Positions 1 through 12,003 of a stretch of 64,000 bases of DNA are shown here, piece by piece (position 1 is the stretch's first letter; each line of letters starts with the position of its first letter). The DNA is from Micrasema longulum. Lineage: Eukaryota; Arthropoda; Insecta; Trichoptera; Brachycentridae. The translations under genes were made by a program, and so were the position numbers. The notes beneath the pieces are model-generated. The model was not told the DNA's origin. It made no database searches and saw nothing but the letters and a program-made list of their open reading frames with translations. The stretch spans positions 124,001 to 188,000 of the forward strand of contig JAGVSM010004231.1 in NCBI GenBank assembly GCA_022494885.1, written 5' to 3'.

Positions 1-1070
1 GATAATTTTTGGTACCCACCTTTATATATGTATTTACATATATTTGTTAATGCTTCAATTTTTTTTTAATAAGTTGGTAGTATATGTACTTATTTAACCT
101 GTTTGATTCTAGTTAGAACCTTATTATCATCGTTTTGTTAATATCAAAGTAAACTTTACGTATCTCGGTGTTTCTTCTCAGGTTAGAGAGTTTTATATGT
201 AGCATGGCTCGTTCATGTTTTCTCTGTGCTACCTGGAGCTTCCTTATAGTCGATTTGGTGAGTGTGTTTCCGCTCCATTTGTCAATACTGGAAGTACACA
301 TCGGTCATACATTCTGCGCTTTGTTGGGTCGGGATAACGGGAAAGATTAAATGGTCATTTTCGGGATAGTTTGCCAGATTAGGACCAAAGATGGACCGAA
401 AGGGTAGTATGAAGTGGAGAGGATGATTTATAAACGATTTAAATTGATTCAGATTCTAGAATAATCCACACCAGCACACCCGATAAAAGAAACTATTCGT
501 AAAAACTCGATGAAAAAATTGACAGGAAAATTATTTTAATCATGTGATGTATTCGGTATTTGCACCTGTTTAATTAGTTTATAATTGATAGTTATATCTA
601 ATTGTAGGTTATTTTTCGCTTCAGGTGTCAGCTACGATGAAATATAAATAATTACAATGATGTTATTATTATTAGAATACGATATTAATCGTCCACTTTT
701 TTCTGTTAGTGTAATTTATTTTTAATTTTTGTATCGAAACCTGTAGGCAAATTTAATAATCCAGTGACTAATGTTAATAAACATCAACATGTTTTTTTGT
801 TGTTTATCTAAACTCGTAATTTTATTTTACTTTTAAATATAATGGTGTATAGAAAAATGTATGTTCGGAAATCACAATTAAACTGAATCAATTCTCCAAT
901 TTTACCATAGCAAAGTAAGGGTATATTTATAATGTATCTATTTATTGATCTAAAATGACAGCCAATCTGCGCAGGAAAATTGCACACCTGAGAAGACTTA
1001 GAAATTTGTTCATTTTGCAGAGTTTGGCTTCACTAGAATGCGAGCTACCGGCATACAAACAGCATTAATG
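1..1070. other. AT-rich non-coding stretch
   Basis: Both strands carry only short open frames. I recognise no protein motif, tRNA-like promoter or terminal repeat here. Confidence 0.5.
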
Positions 1071-1074
1071 ATCG

Positions 1075-1320
1075 TGCCCCCCACTCCCTGCCTCCGTCCG
1101 CCACCCCCGCCCCCACCAACCCTGTGATCATGTTTGTGCATCCTCGGGTAACATCCACCCTCCCTTCCCAATCCCGAACATCAAAGCTCCTCTGAAGCGC
1201 ATTCCATTTAGCATTATTGAATTTGCGTACGAGAGGGTTGACTGACGCTGATTCCGCTGCCTGAATTATGTATTCTGCTCACTGCCTACACCCTCTCCCC
1301 TGCCCGTGGCATATGAATAT
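1075..1320. other. C-rich, GC-richer patch
   Basis: An abrupt C-rich run (about 1075-1125) is followed by a mixed-composition stretch in otherwise AT-rich DNA. It has no recognisable transposon motif or long open frame. It could be regulatory DNA or a short island of conserved sequence, but nothing in the sequence decides this. Confidence 0.25.
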
Positions 1321-1554
1321 GTATTTTACCACCGCTATCAAAATACTGAATTATTCGCCATAAAGGGTTAGAGAATACAATTAGGTATTAGGTCCCACGG
1401 TATCGATTATGCAACAAAAACCACAAGTAATGAGGAAATTCAGTGGTTTTTAAAAATATATATTTGTTCATAGACTATCAAACTAAGTCAATGTAAAAAA
1501 AAATATTGATCAACCCTTACGGATTTTAAATGTATTTATATTATTATATTAAAA

Positions 1555-1740
1555 GCGCCACGAGAAGAAGGAGAAGAAAGTTTTGTAATTTTGAAATTAC
1601 TCCGCCTGTGACGTCACAAGTTCTGTACAGTGTGTTCTGTTGATTGGTGAATTGGCTTCCCGTAAACCTATCTATCACAACACTCTATCATTGGTTGATT
1701 CACAAGAACACGTGACGTCATGACGTCATTCAAAGTAGTT
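1555..1740. promoter_or_regulatory. Cluster of CRE and CCAAT-type sites
   Basis: Three perfect TGACGTCA octamers occur at 1609-1616, 1713-1720 and 1721-1728, the last two directly abutting. Between them are inverted CCAAT cores (ATTGG) at 1643, 1651 and 1690. TGACGTCA is the full palindromic site bound by CREB/ATF bZIP factors, and ATTGG is the reverse CCAAT core of NF-Y type sites. The outer halves are loosely inverted (TGACGTCAC followed by a GTTCT word on both sides), so a decayed transposon end is the alternative explanation. No gene start is recognisable nearby. Confidence 0.35.
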
Positions 1741-2070
1741 AATTTTAAAGAAAACCATTTTTATTATTTTTTAAATAGATTTTCTAGAAACTTAGCTGTA
1801 CAAATGCTCTAATTTTTACCGCGTGTAAGAAAACATTTTTTATTTCCAATTTCCCGTAGCACCCAACTTGGCAAAACGAAAAATTTTTTTTAAACATTTG
1901 ATGGTTGAAAAGGTTTCAGAATCCCGAATATTTTTTTTTTGTTATAATCAAAGTTAAATATTAATTGTGGCAATGCAGTTAAGAATGAAAAATATGGTAA
2001 CGCAGTTTTAACTGAATGCTGTTTTACTCGTATTAGAGTTCATAAGAAAAAAAATAGATCATAATATGTA
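1741..2070. other. AT-rich spacer
   Basis: Low-complexity AT-rich DNA between the CRE cluster and the hAT element; nothing recognised. Confidence 0.5.
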
Positions 2071-2078
2071 TCCTATAG

Positions 2079-2472
2079 CAGCGGTTCCTAAAAGGTATCC
2101 GCGGAACCCTGGGGTTCCGAGAGTGAGGGCGTATTATGGTAGAAAACAGGCAGTCGACGCCGCGCCAGCGCGGCGCTCAAAACAAGTTCAGAACTGGATG
2201 CCGCTCTAAATCTCCATATTCAATTGTCGGACATTAAACAACCTATTTTTAGTGCTATTATAAGTAAAGATTTTAAATTAAAATTATAGTCTTTATTTTC
2301 AAATAGAACATTACATTATGCAAACAATAAGGTGTCATGGGTCTTAAAAATATCATTTTTGTCAATTTACTTTTTTATCGTCGAGATGGTGGGGTTTTGC
2401 GAAAAAAGGTAGACCAATAATTGGAACCCTAATTATTAGGGTTCCATAGCTATAAAAAATTGGGAATCGCTG
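2079..2472. mobile_element. Non-autonomous hAT-type element with perfect 8-bp TSD
   Basis: A 394-bp element starts CAGCGGTTCC and ends with the inverted counterpart (CAGCGATTCC on the minus strand). It is flanked by an exact 8-bp duplication, TCCTATAG, at 2071-2078 and 2473-2480. An 8-bp duplication and CAG-type ends are the signature of hAT elements. Both ends carry a subterminal palindrome with the same core GGAACCC...GGGTTCC (2103-2118 and 2423-2445). A GC hairpin with 8-bp arms lies at 2158-2175. There is no transposase domain, so it must have been mobilised in trans. The intact duplication suggests a fairly young insertion. Confidence 0.85.
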
Positions 2473-2480
2473 TCCTATAG

Positions 2481-3565
2481 GATTATTGCCAAGAAAAGGG
2501 TTAAACAACAACATACCATTATCCCGTTTTCCGTAAGCATAGTTAGAAAGGATAAAACGCCATACCAATATTGATATACAGATTTTGTTTCCTCTGCATT
2601 TTCACTCTCACAAAAATAAGTTTTGCAAAAAGATTGAACGTAAAAAATATTAATCTTTAAAAATGATATCAATTGAATTCGTCTTTCGAACCTTTTATCA
2701 ATTTATACGTACATTATTTCAATGATTACGAATCTCTTTATTCTTTCATTCAGCTTTCATAAATGTTCTACCATTTATTATTATTTTCTGAATTTTTGAA
2801 ACAAATATAAAAAACAAAGGGGTGCAAAGATCAACAAAACAAATATCTATAAAAGCAAAAGATGATAAACTAAAGTAAAGTTATCGTTGTCGGAAATAAA
2901 AAATGTTGTAAGGAACAAAGCCAATATTTAAAATATATGATATTTCTTGTTTTTGACAATATATAAATAGCGATTTTCTTAGTAAATACCAATGCTTAGC
3001 TTCTTATGGTTGCAAATAGCAAATAGCAAAATATGGCACTTGTTTGAATATAAATTTCAAGCAGTACAGGAGATATAGGCGCATTAGCAAAGACTGCCTG
3101 CCTTTAACGAATAATAATAATAACTAACTTCTTTAGGATTTTTTTTTTTCCAAATTATGCTTTATTTATTTATCATGTAGCTTGGTATTGAATACAGGCG
3201 AAAACTAATTATATGTTGTACTTGTATTACCTATTAGGTTAACTTTAGTTTCTTGTTTGTTACTACACAATCTGCTTCTACACAATCTCTTCTGATTATC
3301 AAGATATCGAGTTTCATTTATTATTTTTAAACAATTTTTTTTGATGGAGTGTATCAGTAATAAACAAAATATGTATAGGTTTTTAAAAACCTGCTGGCAA
3401 AAATACATATTCTCCACACAGCATTCACACAGATGAGATGGGCTCCGGGGAAACCTAAGAGCCTCCTGTGTGTGGTTTAAATATTTACATAATAAAACTT
3501 TCTTATTGTGCAGAAACATCCACAATCTTCGATTCCATAAGTGTTCTTTTCATTGATATTTTTCA
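2481..3565. other. AT-rich non-coding stretch
   Basis: A 106-codon open frame on the minus strand (3205-3525) and shorter ones show no recognisable domain and look like chance. No repeats with ends were seen. Confidence 0.45.
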
Positions 3566-3571
3566 TTTTTT

Positions 3572-3676
3572 ATATATTATTATTTATTTATTTATTCATA
3601 TAAATACACATATCACAAAAAAATTATAACATATCCCTAACTCGATGAGGCCAAGAGCCCCGTGTTGAGTTGGGAT
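3572..3676 (-). mobile_element. LINE 3' tail fragment
   Basis: Read on the minus strand, this contains TCCCAACTCAACACGGGGCT, then an AT-rich stretch ending in (AAAT)n at 3576-3600. The same start and AAAT-rich end recur on the plus strand at 56648-56756. A unique 3' UTR followed by a short-unit AT repeat is typical of CR1/Jockey-type non-LTR retrotransposon 3' ends. No coding part is attached. Confidence 0.5.
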
Positions 3677-4017
3677 ACAACAAAATAGAAAGTGGAAGCA
3701 TGCATAATATTAAAGAATACTACAAGTAAAAAATATTACATAAATTTCAATCAACATCTGGACAACACTCTTAATAGTACCATATATACATCTATGCAAT
3801 GTCTCGCAGCAGTCTCCTGCAATGTTCTCTTCCCTTAGACAAAACCCACACTGTACACTTCTCTTGAAAATGGCCTTCGTTTTGAATAACTTTAAATTCA
3901 GCCCTATATCTTTGGGGTCTAACATGATTGGAACATTTGACCAAATCATCATACTTTGCCTTTGTTATAGGCATGCGGGATTTATATAATTTTTCCTGTG
4001 CTTTTATTTTTGTGCCT
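3677..4017. other. Spacer before LINE fragment
   Basis: Open frames on the minus strand run through here into the antisense of the LINE fragment (3710-4235). They resemble nothing known and I treat them as chance. Confidence 0.4.
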
Positions 4018-4294
4018 TGTAGCGGCACACAAAATTTAACGACTACCCGCCAATATGTCCATAAATATGACCGGAACGAAATGTTGATGGATGCAGAAAA
4101 CGAGGAAGACCGAGAAAGACATGGCACGATCAAGTCTATCAAATACTTGAAGATGGACATGTAAAAAGTAGGAATAATCGGCGTGCGTGCATGAGAAGAT
4201 GTATGAATGTAGAGGAAGCGAGGTCTGTATGCCAAGATAGAGTGTTATGGTGTTCTATCCTCTCTGCCTATCCCTACGGGGAAACGGCGTGATG
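4018..4294 (+). pseudogene. C-terminal end of a LINE ORF2 (fragment)
   Basis: The frame beginning near 4083 reads through RGRPRKTWHDQ, then a conserved block with NRRACMRRCMNVEEAR and VCQDRVLW, ending SAYPYGETA and a TGA stop at about 4290. This is the usual carboxyl end downstream of the reverse transcriptase domain in one group of arthropod non-LTR retrotransposons. The preceding segment (about 4025-4078, LTTRQYVHKYDR) is in another frame, so a frameshift separates them. The catalytic part is absent: this is a 5'-truncated dead copy. The fragment at 60925-61432 (minus) belongs to the same family, sharing the PRKTWHDQ-type segment. Confidence 0.8.
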
Positions 4295-4404
4295 GTTTGT
4301 TTGTTTGAACATTTATTTTATTTGGTGCAGATGTTTTGAACGTAGCAATCCGGATACGACAATTTTTTCCAGTCAGATTTTTGTTGGTGTATTTCTCAGA
4401 TATA

Positions 4405-4560
4405 GGGCTCCATCGACCAAAATCTTCGCGAGAAAGGACTTCTACTTCATAAGACTTGGGAGACTTTCTGGCAAGTTCGAAAACTGTAGACTACTGTGAT
4501 GGAGCCCAGATTATTTTTTTATGTACTATATTCTATACATTCTAACCGAATGTATAGAAT
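4405..4560. repeat. Inverted repeat and short hairpin
   Basis: GGGCTCCATC at 4405-4414 is mirrored by GATGGAGCCC at 4498-4507. Just beyond it, a perfect 13-bp hairpin (arms 4530-4542 and 4548-4560, loop TAACC) lies in AT-rich DNA. The outer pair could be the ends of a very small non-autonomous transposon, but I see no target duplication. Confidence 0.35.
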
Positions 4561-6530
4561 CTATGGGCATATTTGTATGCCTCGGTAAAAAAATAATTTA
4601 GTTGAATGATGGTAATAGTTTGACGTTTATTATATAAAATATAATGTATGGTGGCAAATACTATCCGATTTTTATTTTGACCGGGACATGAATCACTATA
4701 ACCACTCACATGCGTTGAAATCTAGGATTTAAACGCCAGTCGGCGTTTGATGTCCGCCATTTTGAACTGATCTGAGTGTTACTTGAAGCGCCAGCTTTCT
4801 TTAAAAAAATAAAGGGCATTTTGCTTAAAAGATAAAATCCTTATTTGACTCACAGATGAATTTTACCTGAAACGCCAAATGATGGGTATAAAATGGGTAA
4901 AATGACTGTAAAATGCTGTTTTATTCATACTTCATACGTTGTGAAGTTAATTAGTTCAATCGACATACAAGTTTCATTTCTACATGATGCAAAATGTTTG
5001 AGATGGTAAAAATATTTGTGTACCAATAAGCAAAATATGCTGAACAGTCCATAAATACTTTTTAAAGTAAAACTCAAACGACAATTCTTTGAAAAAAGTC
5101 CAGTCTCGTATGATATAAATACGTTAATTTTATGAACGTCATACAAGAGGGTTTTTGACTTTAGCCCCATTCACGTCCGATCTCCATGGGAGTCGGGTTC
5201 ATACGATGCAGCTGAAAATTCCCGATTTTTACCGGTATATTTTTATGCTATATTATATTTTAACTAAATATCGCCCAAAGGGGCGCATCAGTCGCTTAGC
5301 CTTTTTACCGTTGATATGTAAATAAGCTCCAAAGACTTTGTCCGTTCCTTGTAAAATAAACTGCTCAATGAAATAAAGTCCAAAATATTTTTTCTTAATC
5401 AATTTTTTTAACATTATAAGTGATACTAGTTTTATATGATATATATTGTGTCTATTCCTAGTATCTTCGTGCTGAATTTTATATTTTTTAATAATATAGT
5501 GTTGATGTTTAATGTGTACATATGTAGGTATTTATTTGAATATTAACATAGCGCTACAAAATTAATGAAATTTTTACGCTCATTGATTTTCGCCTCGGTT
5601 CTTCCTTCCTCGCTTATATTTTGTGAATCCCAAATGCGTACGTACGTATAATATAGGTACACTCGTTATAAGTTAAAAATTCTCTATGATCAAATCAAAA
5701 TTGACGAGCCTTAGCTCCTGTTCTATATGCCCTCACCCTCTGTAGACTTACGCAACCACAGCTGCTAAGTTGAAGCGAATTTCTAATTAACATCAATCCA
5801 AAGATTTAGGTTATGTCATGTTAACCCATGTATTCGTATTTCGTTAGGAATTCAAGCAAATCTTTGGAAGATAATCATCATGTTTATTATTTAGGTTGTA
5901 AGGCGTTGTTTGAGTTCTTAAAGCAAAAATATGCGTATTGAAAGCATTATGTGAATCGTGGGTTCAAAATATTTCAGGTGTTAAATACTGTGTGTACCTA
6001 AAAAAATGTACCTTTATTATTTTTTTTTTAATTTTAATTGTTGTATGTAATAATTAATTTTGTGCATAATGTTATTTTGTATTTTATTGTATTCATTTTT
6101 CATGTTTTAATTTGATATTGGTATTCAATAGAAAAGTATTGTTTTCATAGGTTTCAGTGGTGCAAAACAGTGTTATTTAAAAAAAAAACATACGTACCTA
6201 CGAAAAGGTTATCCCAGGGAGGACTCTTAAATTCATTTTGTAAATACTTTTTTTCACAAAGTATAATAAAAAGTAAAAGAAATAAAAAAAGAAAGTCTAG
6301 AGGATAAAAAAAACGGTTTTATTTGAATTTAAAAAATACACTTACTCATCTGCCATACTATTTAAAAAGAATCTGGTGAAAATTAATTATGGCAGTTAAG
6401 AGGATAAATATATTGATGTAAATGTTTCGAGACTATGGGGATGAAACATGTTGGTTTTCAAAAATGTATTTTTTACACTGGGCTGAGACAGTTAATACCC
6501 ATGAAAATAGAGCCAATTTAATGCACAAAC
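4561..6530. other. AT-rich non-coding stretch
   Basis: No recognised genes or elements. Open frames are short and unrelated to known families; the composition is uniformly AT-rich apart from small GC patches near 4740 and 5650. Confidence 0.45.
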
Positions 6531-6539
6531 CTAGGCACT

Positions 6540-6900
6540 AAACATTGTTCGGTATTGTCTTAAACGATCCCCTTAGAAGTTTAAGCGTGTCGTTCATCGA
6601 TAGCAAGTTAACTAGGGCAACTTTTCTTTATCTCTAAAGTAGCTATAATTTTGCTGACCTTTTTTCTTGCCAAGCTTTCGCCGGGTTCACGTGAACGGCA
6701 TCCTAACGGTTGTGGGATTTATGCGCCTCTGGTAAATTCATTTGTGAAGCAAATCCCTCGCGCGTAGTTATCCGATATTCCTTTTAGCTGCTCCATTTTC
6801 CTTTGTTTCGGACAGGAGTCGTACTTAGTACTCGTGAGTGTAGGTGTTCCTACTAAGCCTCGGGAGACAGTGTCTTCGTTTTAATGGCGGCTTATTGAGT
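6540..6900. promoter_or_regulatory. GC-richer island, possible regulatory DNA
   Basis: A non-repetitive stretch of balanced composition with several CpGs lies between AT-rich flanks, with no coding motif and no transposon signature. Such islands recur through the window and are candidate conserved non-coding DNA. This is inference from composition only. Confidence 0.2.
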
Positions 6901-7412
6901 TACGGTTTTATACTCGCACGTTTTCAATACCTAATTAGTACATTATCGTATTTTCGTTTTCATTTTACACGGGAAATTAGGACACAAAAAAATACTTTGT
7001 GCCGCCAACATATAGTATATATAATTTATCTATATATATATATTTGTACCTATACAAAATGCATGTCACGCATATTACCTACACACTTGTATAAGTATTA
7101 CAAATATAAATGACGTCGAAGTTTCTTAAATATGAATTGAAATCGGAAAATAATTAATGATAATGCAACTTCATGTAGTTTTGAACTTTAAAAAAGCTAT
7201 TGATTGTATGCGCATGAATCAAACTAATGGTATTTGATAGGTTTTAAGAATCAAAACTTTGTAGTTTTTCATAACGTTAACCAATATTGGCCATAATAGC
7301 GTACTACACTGATTGTTTATTTTGTAGCTTTCGTTATTTAAAAATATTATTCTTATTTCATAACGACGAAAGTCATTTAAAAAAATCGCTTTGGTTATTG
7401 TTCATAACAATG
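6901..7412. other. AT-rich spacer
   Basis: Contains short TA runs near 7029-7044 and a TA-rich open frame without homology. Nothing else recognised. Confidence 0.45.
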
Positions 7413-7522
7413 ATGAATTTGATAAACAAATTTTAACCAAAAAATAAATAGAATATTTGATATCTATGAATATTTGATAAACAAATTTTAACCAAAAAAT
7501 AAATATAATATTTGATATCTAT
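7413..7522. repeat. Two-copy tandem duplication, 55-bp period
   Basis: The unit containing GATAAACAAATTTTAACC occurs at 7421 and again at 7476, followed in both copies by AAAAAATAAATA and ATATTTGATATCTATG. The copies differ at only a few positions, so the duplication is recent or conserved. Confidence 0.85.
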
Positions 7523-7739
7523 GGCAATATTGACATTGCGTAAGTTGTTCTTAATATCAATTATTCAGCTACTACTGTGTACTTATATATATATTCTATC
7601 AATATGTGTTCCATTGTCTTATGTAATATATTTCATATCATAGGTATCCATACCACGAAAACCGCGAAGTTAAACGGATTACTGATTAGTGTGTTTTCCT
7701 TGGATCAGAAATGATGTGATTAATGCTAATGCAGCACTC

Positions 7740-8165
7740 GAAGGGTTAAAATTCATCGTTCCAAAGTAGATACGCGCAAATGTTGGTGAGCAACTCGCAC
7801 ACTACCTCAGTTCTGGCATTCTACATACATACATATTCGCACACACTATGTACAGTATCGTGTAAGAGGCCCTCGTGTGTGCGTGCACCGCACACTTGCA
7901 AGGCTGGGATGTACATATATAGTATGTACGTCATCAGCTAGTAGCTAGAGTCAGAGCTAGATAGTTGGCGCACGTGTCGCTGTACGTGGCAACCTTCAAC
8001 CGACGTTGGCTCTACTGGTCTTTTAGGGAATATATCCACGTGAGTTCTCCTTTTGTCTCCCGGATTTTTCGGGCTTTCACGGGTCTAAGTTCGATGTATC
8101 TGTCTGTATCGGATCGACGTCGACCTTTGATGACTTTCTTATTGACGTCGAGTTTTGAGCCCTAG
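7740..8165. promoter_or_regulatory. GC-richer island, possible regulatory DNA
   Basis: Mixed-composition, non-repetitive sequence with GT/CA-rich words (CACACTTGC, GTGTGTGCG) and many CpGs. A plus-strand open frame (7965-8165) has no recognisable domain. It could be regulatory DNA or an unrecognised exon. Confidence 0.2.
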
Positions 8166-10735
8166 ATCTATGGAAAATGATGAATCGCCTTCCTTATAAT
8201 GGAAATACTATTCAAAAGAGGTTTTGTTGCCATCAACCTTTATATTTATACAAGTTCATACACTTTATAGAGATCAATATAAACTGCCTAGTTGTTCTGT
8301 TAGGTAGAAGTGGTTTCAATATGAACATATTGTATACTTTTAGGTTTAGTAATTTTAGTTTCATTGCTTACGTGTTGTACAAAATACCATATAAAGAACA
8401 CCATATATATTATATTCCAATGAGTTTTACAATGTTTTTAATGATATTTCAAAATCACACTATCATTATTTTTATTTTATTTTATGTGATGGGAAATGTT
8501 TATATAAATATATGTACATATATACATATATATATTAAAGCTATGCGAAATTGTAGATACATGTATATATATATATATATACTTATATTTTCTGAATGAA
8601 CTGAATCGTATAAAATAGATTAAAGCAATTTCCAATCATTATTTTTGTTTACTTAAATTGCAGACAGCATTATCAAAGTTATCTGTTAATAATAAATAAT
8701 TCGGATAAAAGTCTAGATAACATTTGTTCAGTATATTATTACTAATCTTCTAACCTTCGTTAAAAAACGGCCATTATATTTTTGTTCAAATTTTTAATTC
8801 AACATACACATTTGTTATTTCTATGTTCATGTACATGCGTAATTAAAAAAATATTTACTAACCCAACTCATTTATGATCAGTTCAACATTTTACCTATAT
8901 CGTAAATGTATTGTATTATATTATTAAATTAACCACTTTTATTATCTATGAAAATAATACCTAGAAAAGTACGTACTCAAATTTAGCTTACTGTAGTAAT
9001 CTTATCTTTGCAATGCGCGTTGCGACGCCGGCCGACGTAAATGAATTTCAAGATAATGATTAAGTATTTATGTATATTTATATTTATATATATATATTAT
9101 TATTGGGACTAAAATAATGTGGAATCATGTTTGTTTACTGACTAACTTCATTCTTACTCTTATATTTATTATGTAACAAGTAAAGGAAATGAAAGTGTGG
9201 ATCAAGTCATGTTGTTTATGTACTATATTTGGGTTCAATTTAAACAAGGAGTTTAAAATTGAATAACAATGAAATAAATTAAAGTAAATTGTTTCTTTAC
9301 GACTCTTTAAGACTGCCGATGGAAAATTCGCAGAGGTTCTCAAACATTGGAAATTACGGTCACGCGCCGTTCAGTACATTCAGTATGTACTCTTTTGTTT
9401 TAGTTTTACTTTATTCAAATATTTAAATTTACTCATTTTAGGGACGATTAAGTACGTGTGTTTAAATATCAAAAGAAATCCTACCTCCATTTTTCGATAA
9501 AATATAGCGCTTCCTAGAAACGTTCTGATTTCGTTAATATTTAATTCTTCTATAGTTTATTGTTAAAATAAGTTTTTTATTTAATAAACTTTTTGCGCAT
9601 ATGTTATTTGTACATTAGCATTATGCATAATATTATATTTAAATAAATTATTATATTAGGCATACGACTATATTTTGATATATATTTTTTTTTTAGTTTT
9701 CAGTCGAGTGCCATAAAGTAGTGTTTATTTTAGGCTAGGGATTTGTTTGCAACAAACACCCGTTTAATATGCATCGTTCAAGTACAGGGCGCGGCAGAGT
9801 AATTTGTTGATTTAAAAGTTTAATAAAACAAAATATATTGTGGATGATCATTGTAATTATTTCTTCTAATTACTTTACAATATTGTAAATTTAAGATAAC
9901 ATTATTTTTAAAATTGTGTCCAGCGAGTGGTGCCTCCCATTCTCGTGTTCTGAAGTATCGGTCAACTCTTTCCAGCATAGCGATGGGTATGCTGGTTACT
10001 GCTTGGCGATTAAAAAATAATTATATAAGCGTTGCATTTATTCTTTACCTTGCTTATTATCTACAAGGTTTATAATTCATTAAAATGGGTTTTTCTGCTT
10101 TTTATAAGATTCTATTTTGTCTCTAAGTGTTGGGATCAGGAGGGATATTCTACAGTGGGCCAATAAGGAACTTTTCCAGCATTACTCTAGTGAAGAGGAA
10201 ACCACTTATATTTCAGTTTAAAGAGTTTAAAGCATAACAAATAAAGATTTTTTTAATTCATTGTTTTAATGTTTTTTGTCTCGAATACAAATGTAAAAAT
10301 GAGTGTTCCATTGATGTAAAGCATACATATAGGTATACGTATAAGCATAAAATTGGAAAATGTGAATGGAACGGATTTTTTTTTATCTTAAGTTCTATTT
10401 TTTACGGGTTCGACTATTTATGTTGCCGAGGGTGTATATGCCTTTCAAAATAGTGCCGTTCCAAGCAAAAAGGCAGTCTCTAGCAAAAATTAAAAAGTGT
10501 GTTTTTTAATGCCATCTGATGAAAAATTGTAATCTTTCTAAACAACTTACTCTAATAAATACATCTAACATAAAAAAAAACTGTTTTCATAAATGTATTG
10601 TAAAAAAATACTAAAGACATAAAACCTTAATTTCCTCACAACTTTTTAAATATTGGTTACTGCCTTACTTGGAACGGCAAAATACTCCTCACTGGGTTCA
10701 CATCGTGAGGTTGCGCCTATGAAGTTTTCATTATT
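8166..10735. other. AT-rich non-coding stretch
   Basis: A 140-codon plus-strand frame (8177-8599) is rich in Ile, Tyr and Phe, as expected of translated TA-rich repeat DNA, and is not a credible gene. No other structure was recognised apart from the microsatellite listed separately. Confidence 0.45.
8562..8583. repeat. (TA)n microsatellite
   Basis: An uninterrupted TA/AT run within an already TA-rich segment (8500-8590). Confidence 0.8.
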
Positions 10736-10739
10736 TCCC

Positions 10740-11095
10740 TTTTAACACTCAGTGGCATATTAAAGCGCAGTTAAACAAATGCAACGTAGTTTTTTAATTT
10801 ATTACATGCTGATTAGTCTTATCCTTCAGGTGCCAGTCCAGGAACAATTGAAGATTTCAGTTCGAAAAACCTTAGAAATCAAGATTTCATGCCTACCCTG
10901 CCAGGAATCGAATCCGGGACCTTAAAAGTTGTAGGCGAACGCGTCAACCACTCATTATACAACGAGGTGGATTTATCTTCATTTGATTTCTTTTTTCAAG
11001 ATTTTAATCTGGGAGCAGCCAATGAGTCAAAAACTCGTCCAGGGTTCTGGTTTTATTTCACACACAGAACGGTATTCTTTATCATCCTGAAAAAT
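10740..11095 (-). mobile_element. SINE family 1 copy with long 5' extension
   Basis: On the minus strand a tRNA-like head contains the B-box-like GATTCGATTCC (complement at 10907-10917). It is followed by the family body (GGACTGGCACCTGAAG-like word, complement near 10828) and the usual end near the word GCCACTGAGTG. Upstream of the head, 10976-11095 is shared with the copy at 62390-62755, including complements of ACGAG and CCAGAACCCTGG near 11035. That extension lies outside the part normally transcribed from an internal Pol III promoter. Confidence 0.7.
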
Positions 11096-11650
11096 TGAAG
11101 TTTTTCTTATAATCAAACACATGAGTTTCTATAGAGCCTTCTTTATTTTGATTACCCGTCTCCAATCTTTTACTTTGTCCTAAATAACTAAAAAGTTCTA
11201 ACCGAACAGACTTAATTTTTTTTATTATTTATTTTTTAATTCATGAAATAAAAAATGTTCTCATATAAATCTAACATAATAATAACATCAGTTTTTGTAC
11301 TTCATAAAGTCGAAAGTTTTTTTTTTTATTGAAATCTATTTTTTTGACAAAGTATAAAGTTATAAATGTTTTGTGCATACACAGTTAAATATAACGTTTC
11401 TACCTCTCTAATAAAGTGGAAACTCGTGTTTAGAGAGGGAGTTCGTTTAACATGAATTATTCTTTTTATATGTAAATATATTACATTTTATTTTTACTAT
11501 ATAGAACAGATTCCTTGAAATTAGTTATTATATTCTAAAAAATATACACAATTTTCCACTGTATAGAGTTCAGGATATGGTGGGTCTCGTGTGTTTTTTA
11601 AATTTAAATGTTTTAATATTTGCTATTGATTTTGAGATTTTTAAAAATTG
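11096..11650. other. AT-rich spacer
   Basis: Poly-T and poly-A runs only; nothing recognised. Confidence 0.5.
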
Positions 11651-11654
11651 ACTT

Positions 11655-11880
11655 AATATTTTGTAACGGACTCCCCACTACGCTTGTACATTCGCTGAAA
11701 CCAAATGACCTTAGCCTGCACAGAGCCGAATCGCGCATTCTCAGCACGCATCAGGGCCGCCACACAGGGCTGCCAGTAGTGCCAGTGTTCTAGCACAAGC
11801 ACACTAGCAGTGCCAGCTGTCAGCGAAGTTCGGCCCAGTAAAATCTGCTCTTTGTACAAAGAAACAACTACGAACACCAC
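11655..11880. promoter_or_regulatory. GC-richer island
   Basis: A sharply bounded, balanced-composition stretch rich in CAG/CTG words, with a 75-codon minus-strand frame spanning it. I do not recognise the peptide. An unrecognised exon and conserved non-coding DNA are equally possible. Confidence 0.2.
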
Positions 11881-12003
11881 TTCCTCAATTCCTTATTCTT
11901 TTTTAACTACCTTTGATTACGCATTGTCGAAAATAAATGCAACTGAATACCATATTGAGCATAAATAGTCAAATTTGACATTTGGAATTGTAGCATAATT
12001 TAT

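Noticed and set aside
3792..4235. 147-codon minus-strand frame
   Set aside because: Its left part has no known domain and its right part is the antisense of the LINE C-terminus read on the plus strand.
8177..8599. 140-codon Ile/Tyr/Phe-rich frame
   Set aside because: It is translated TA-rich DNA overlapping a microsatellite.
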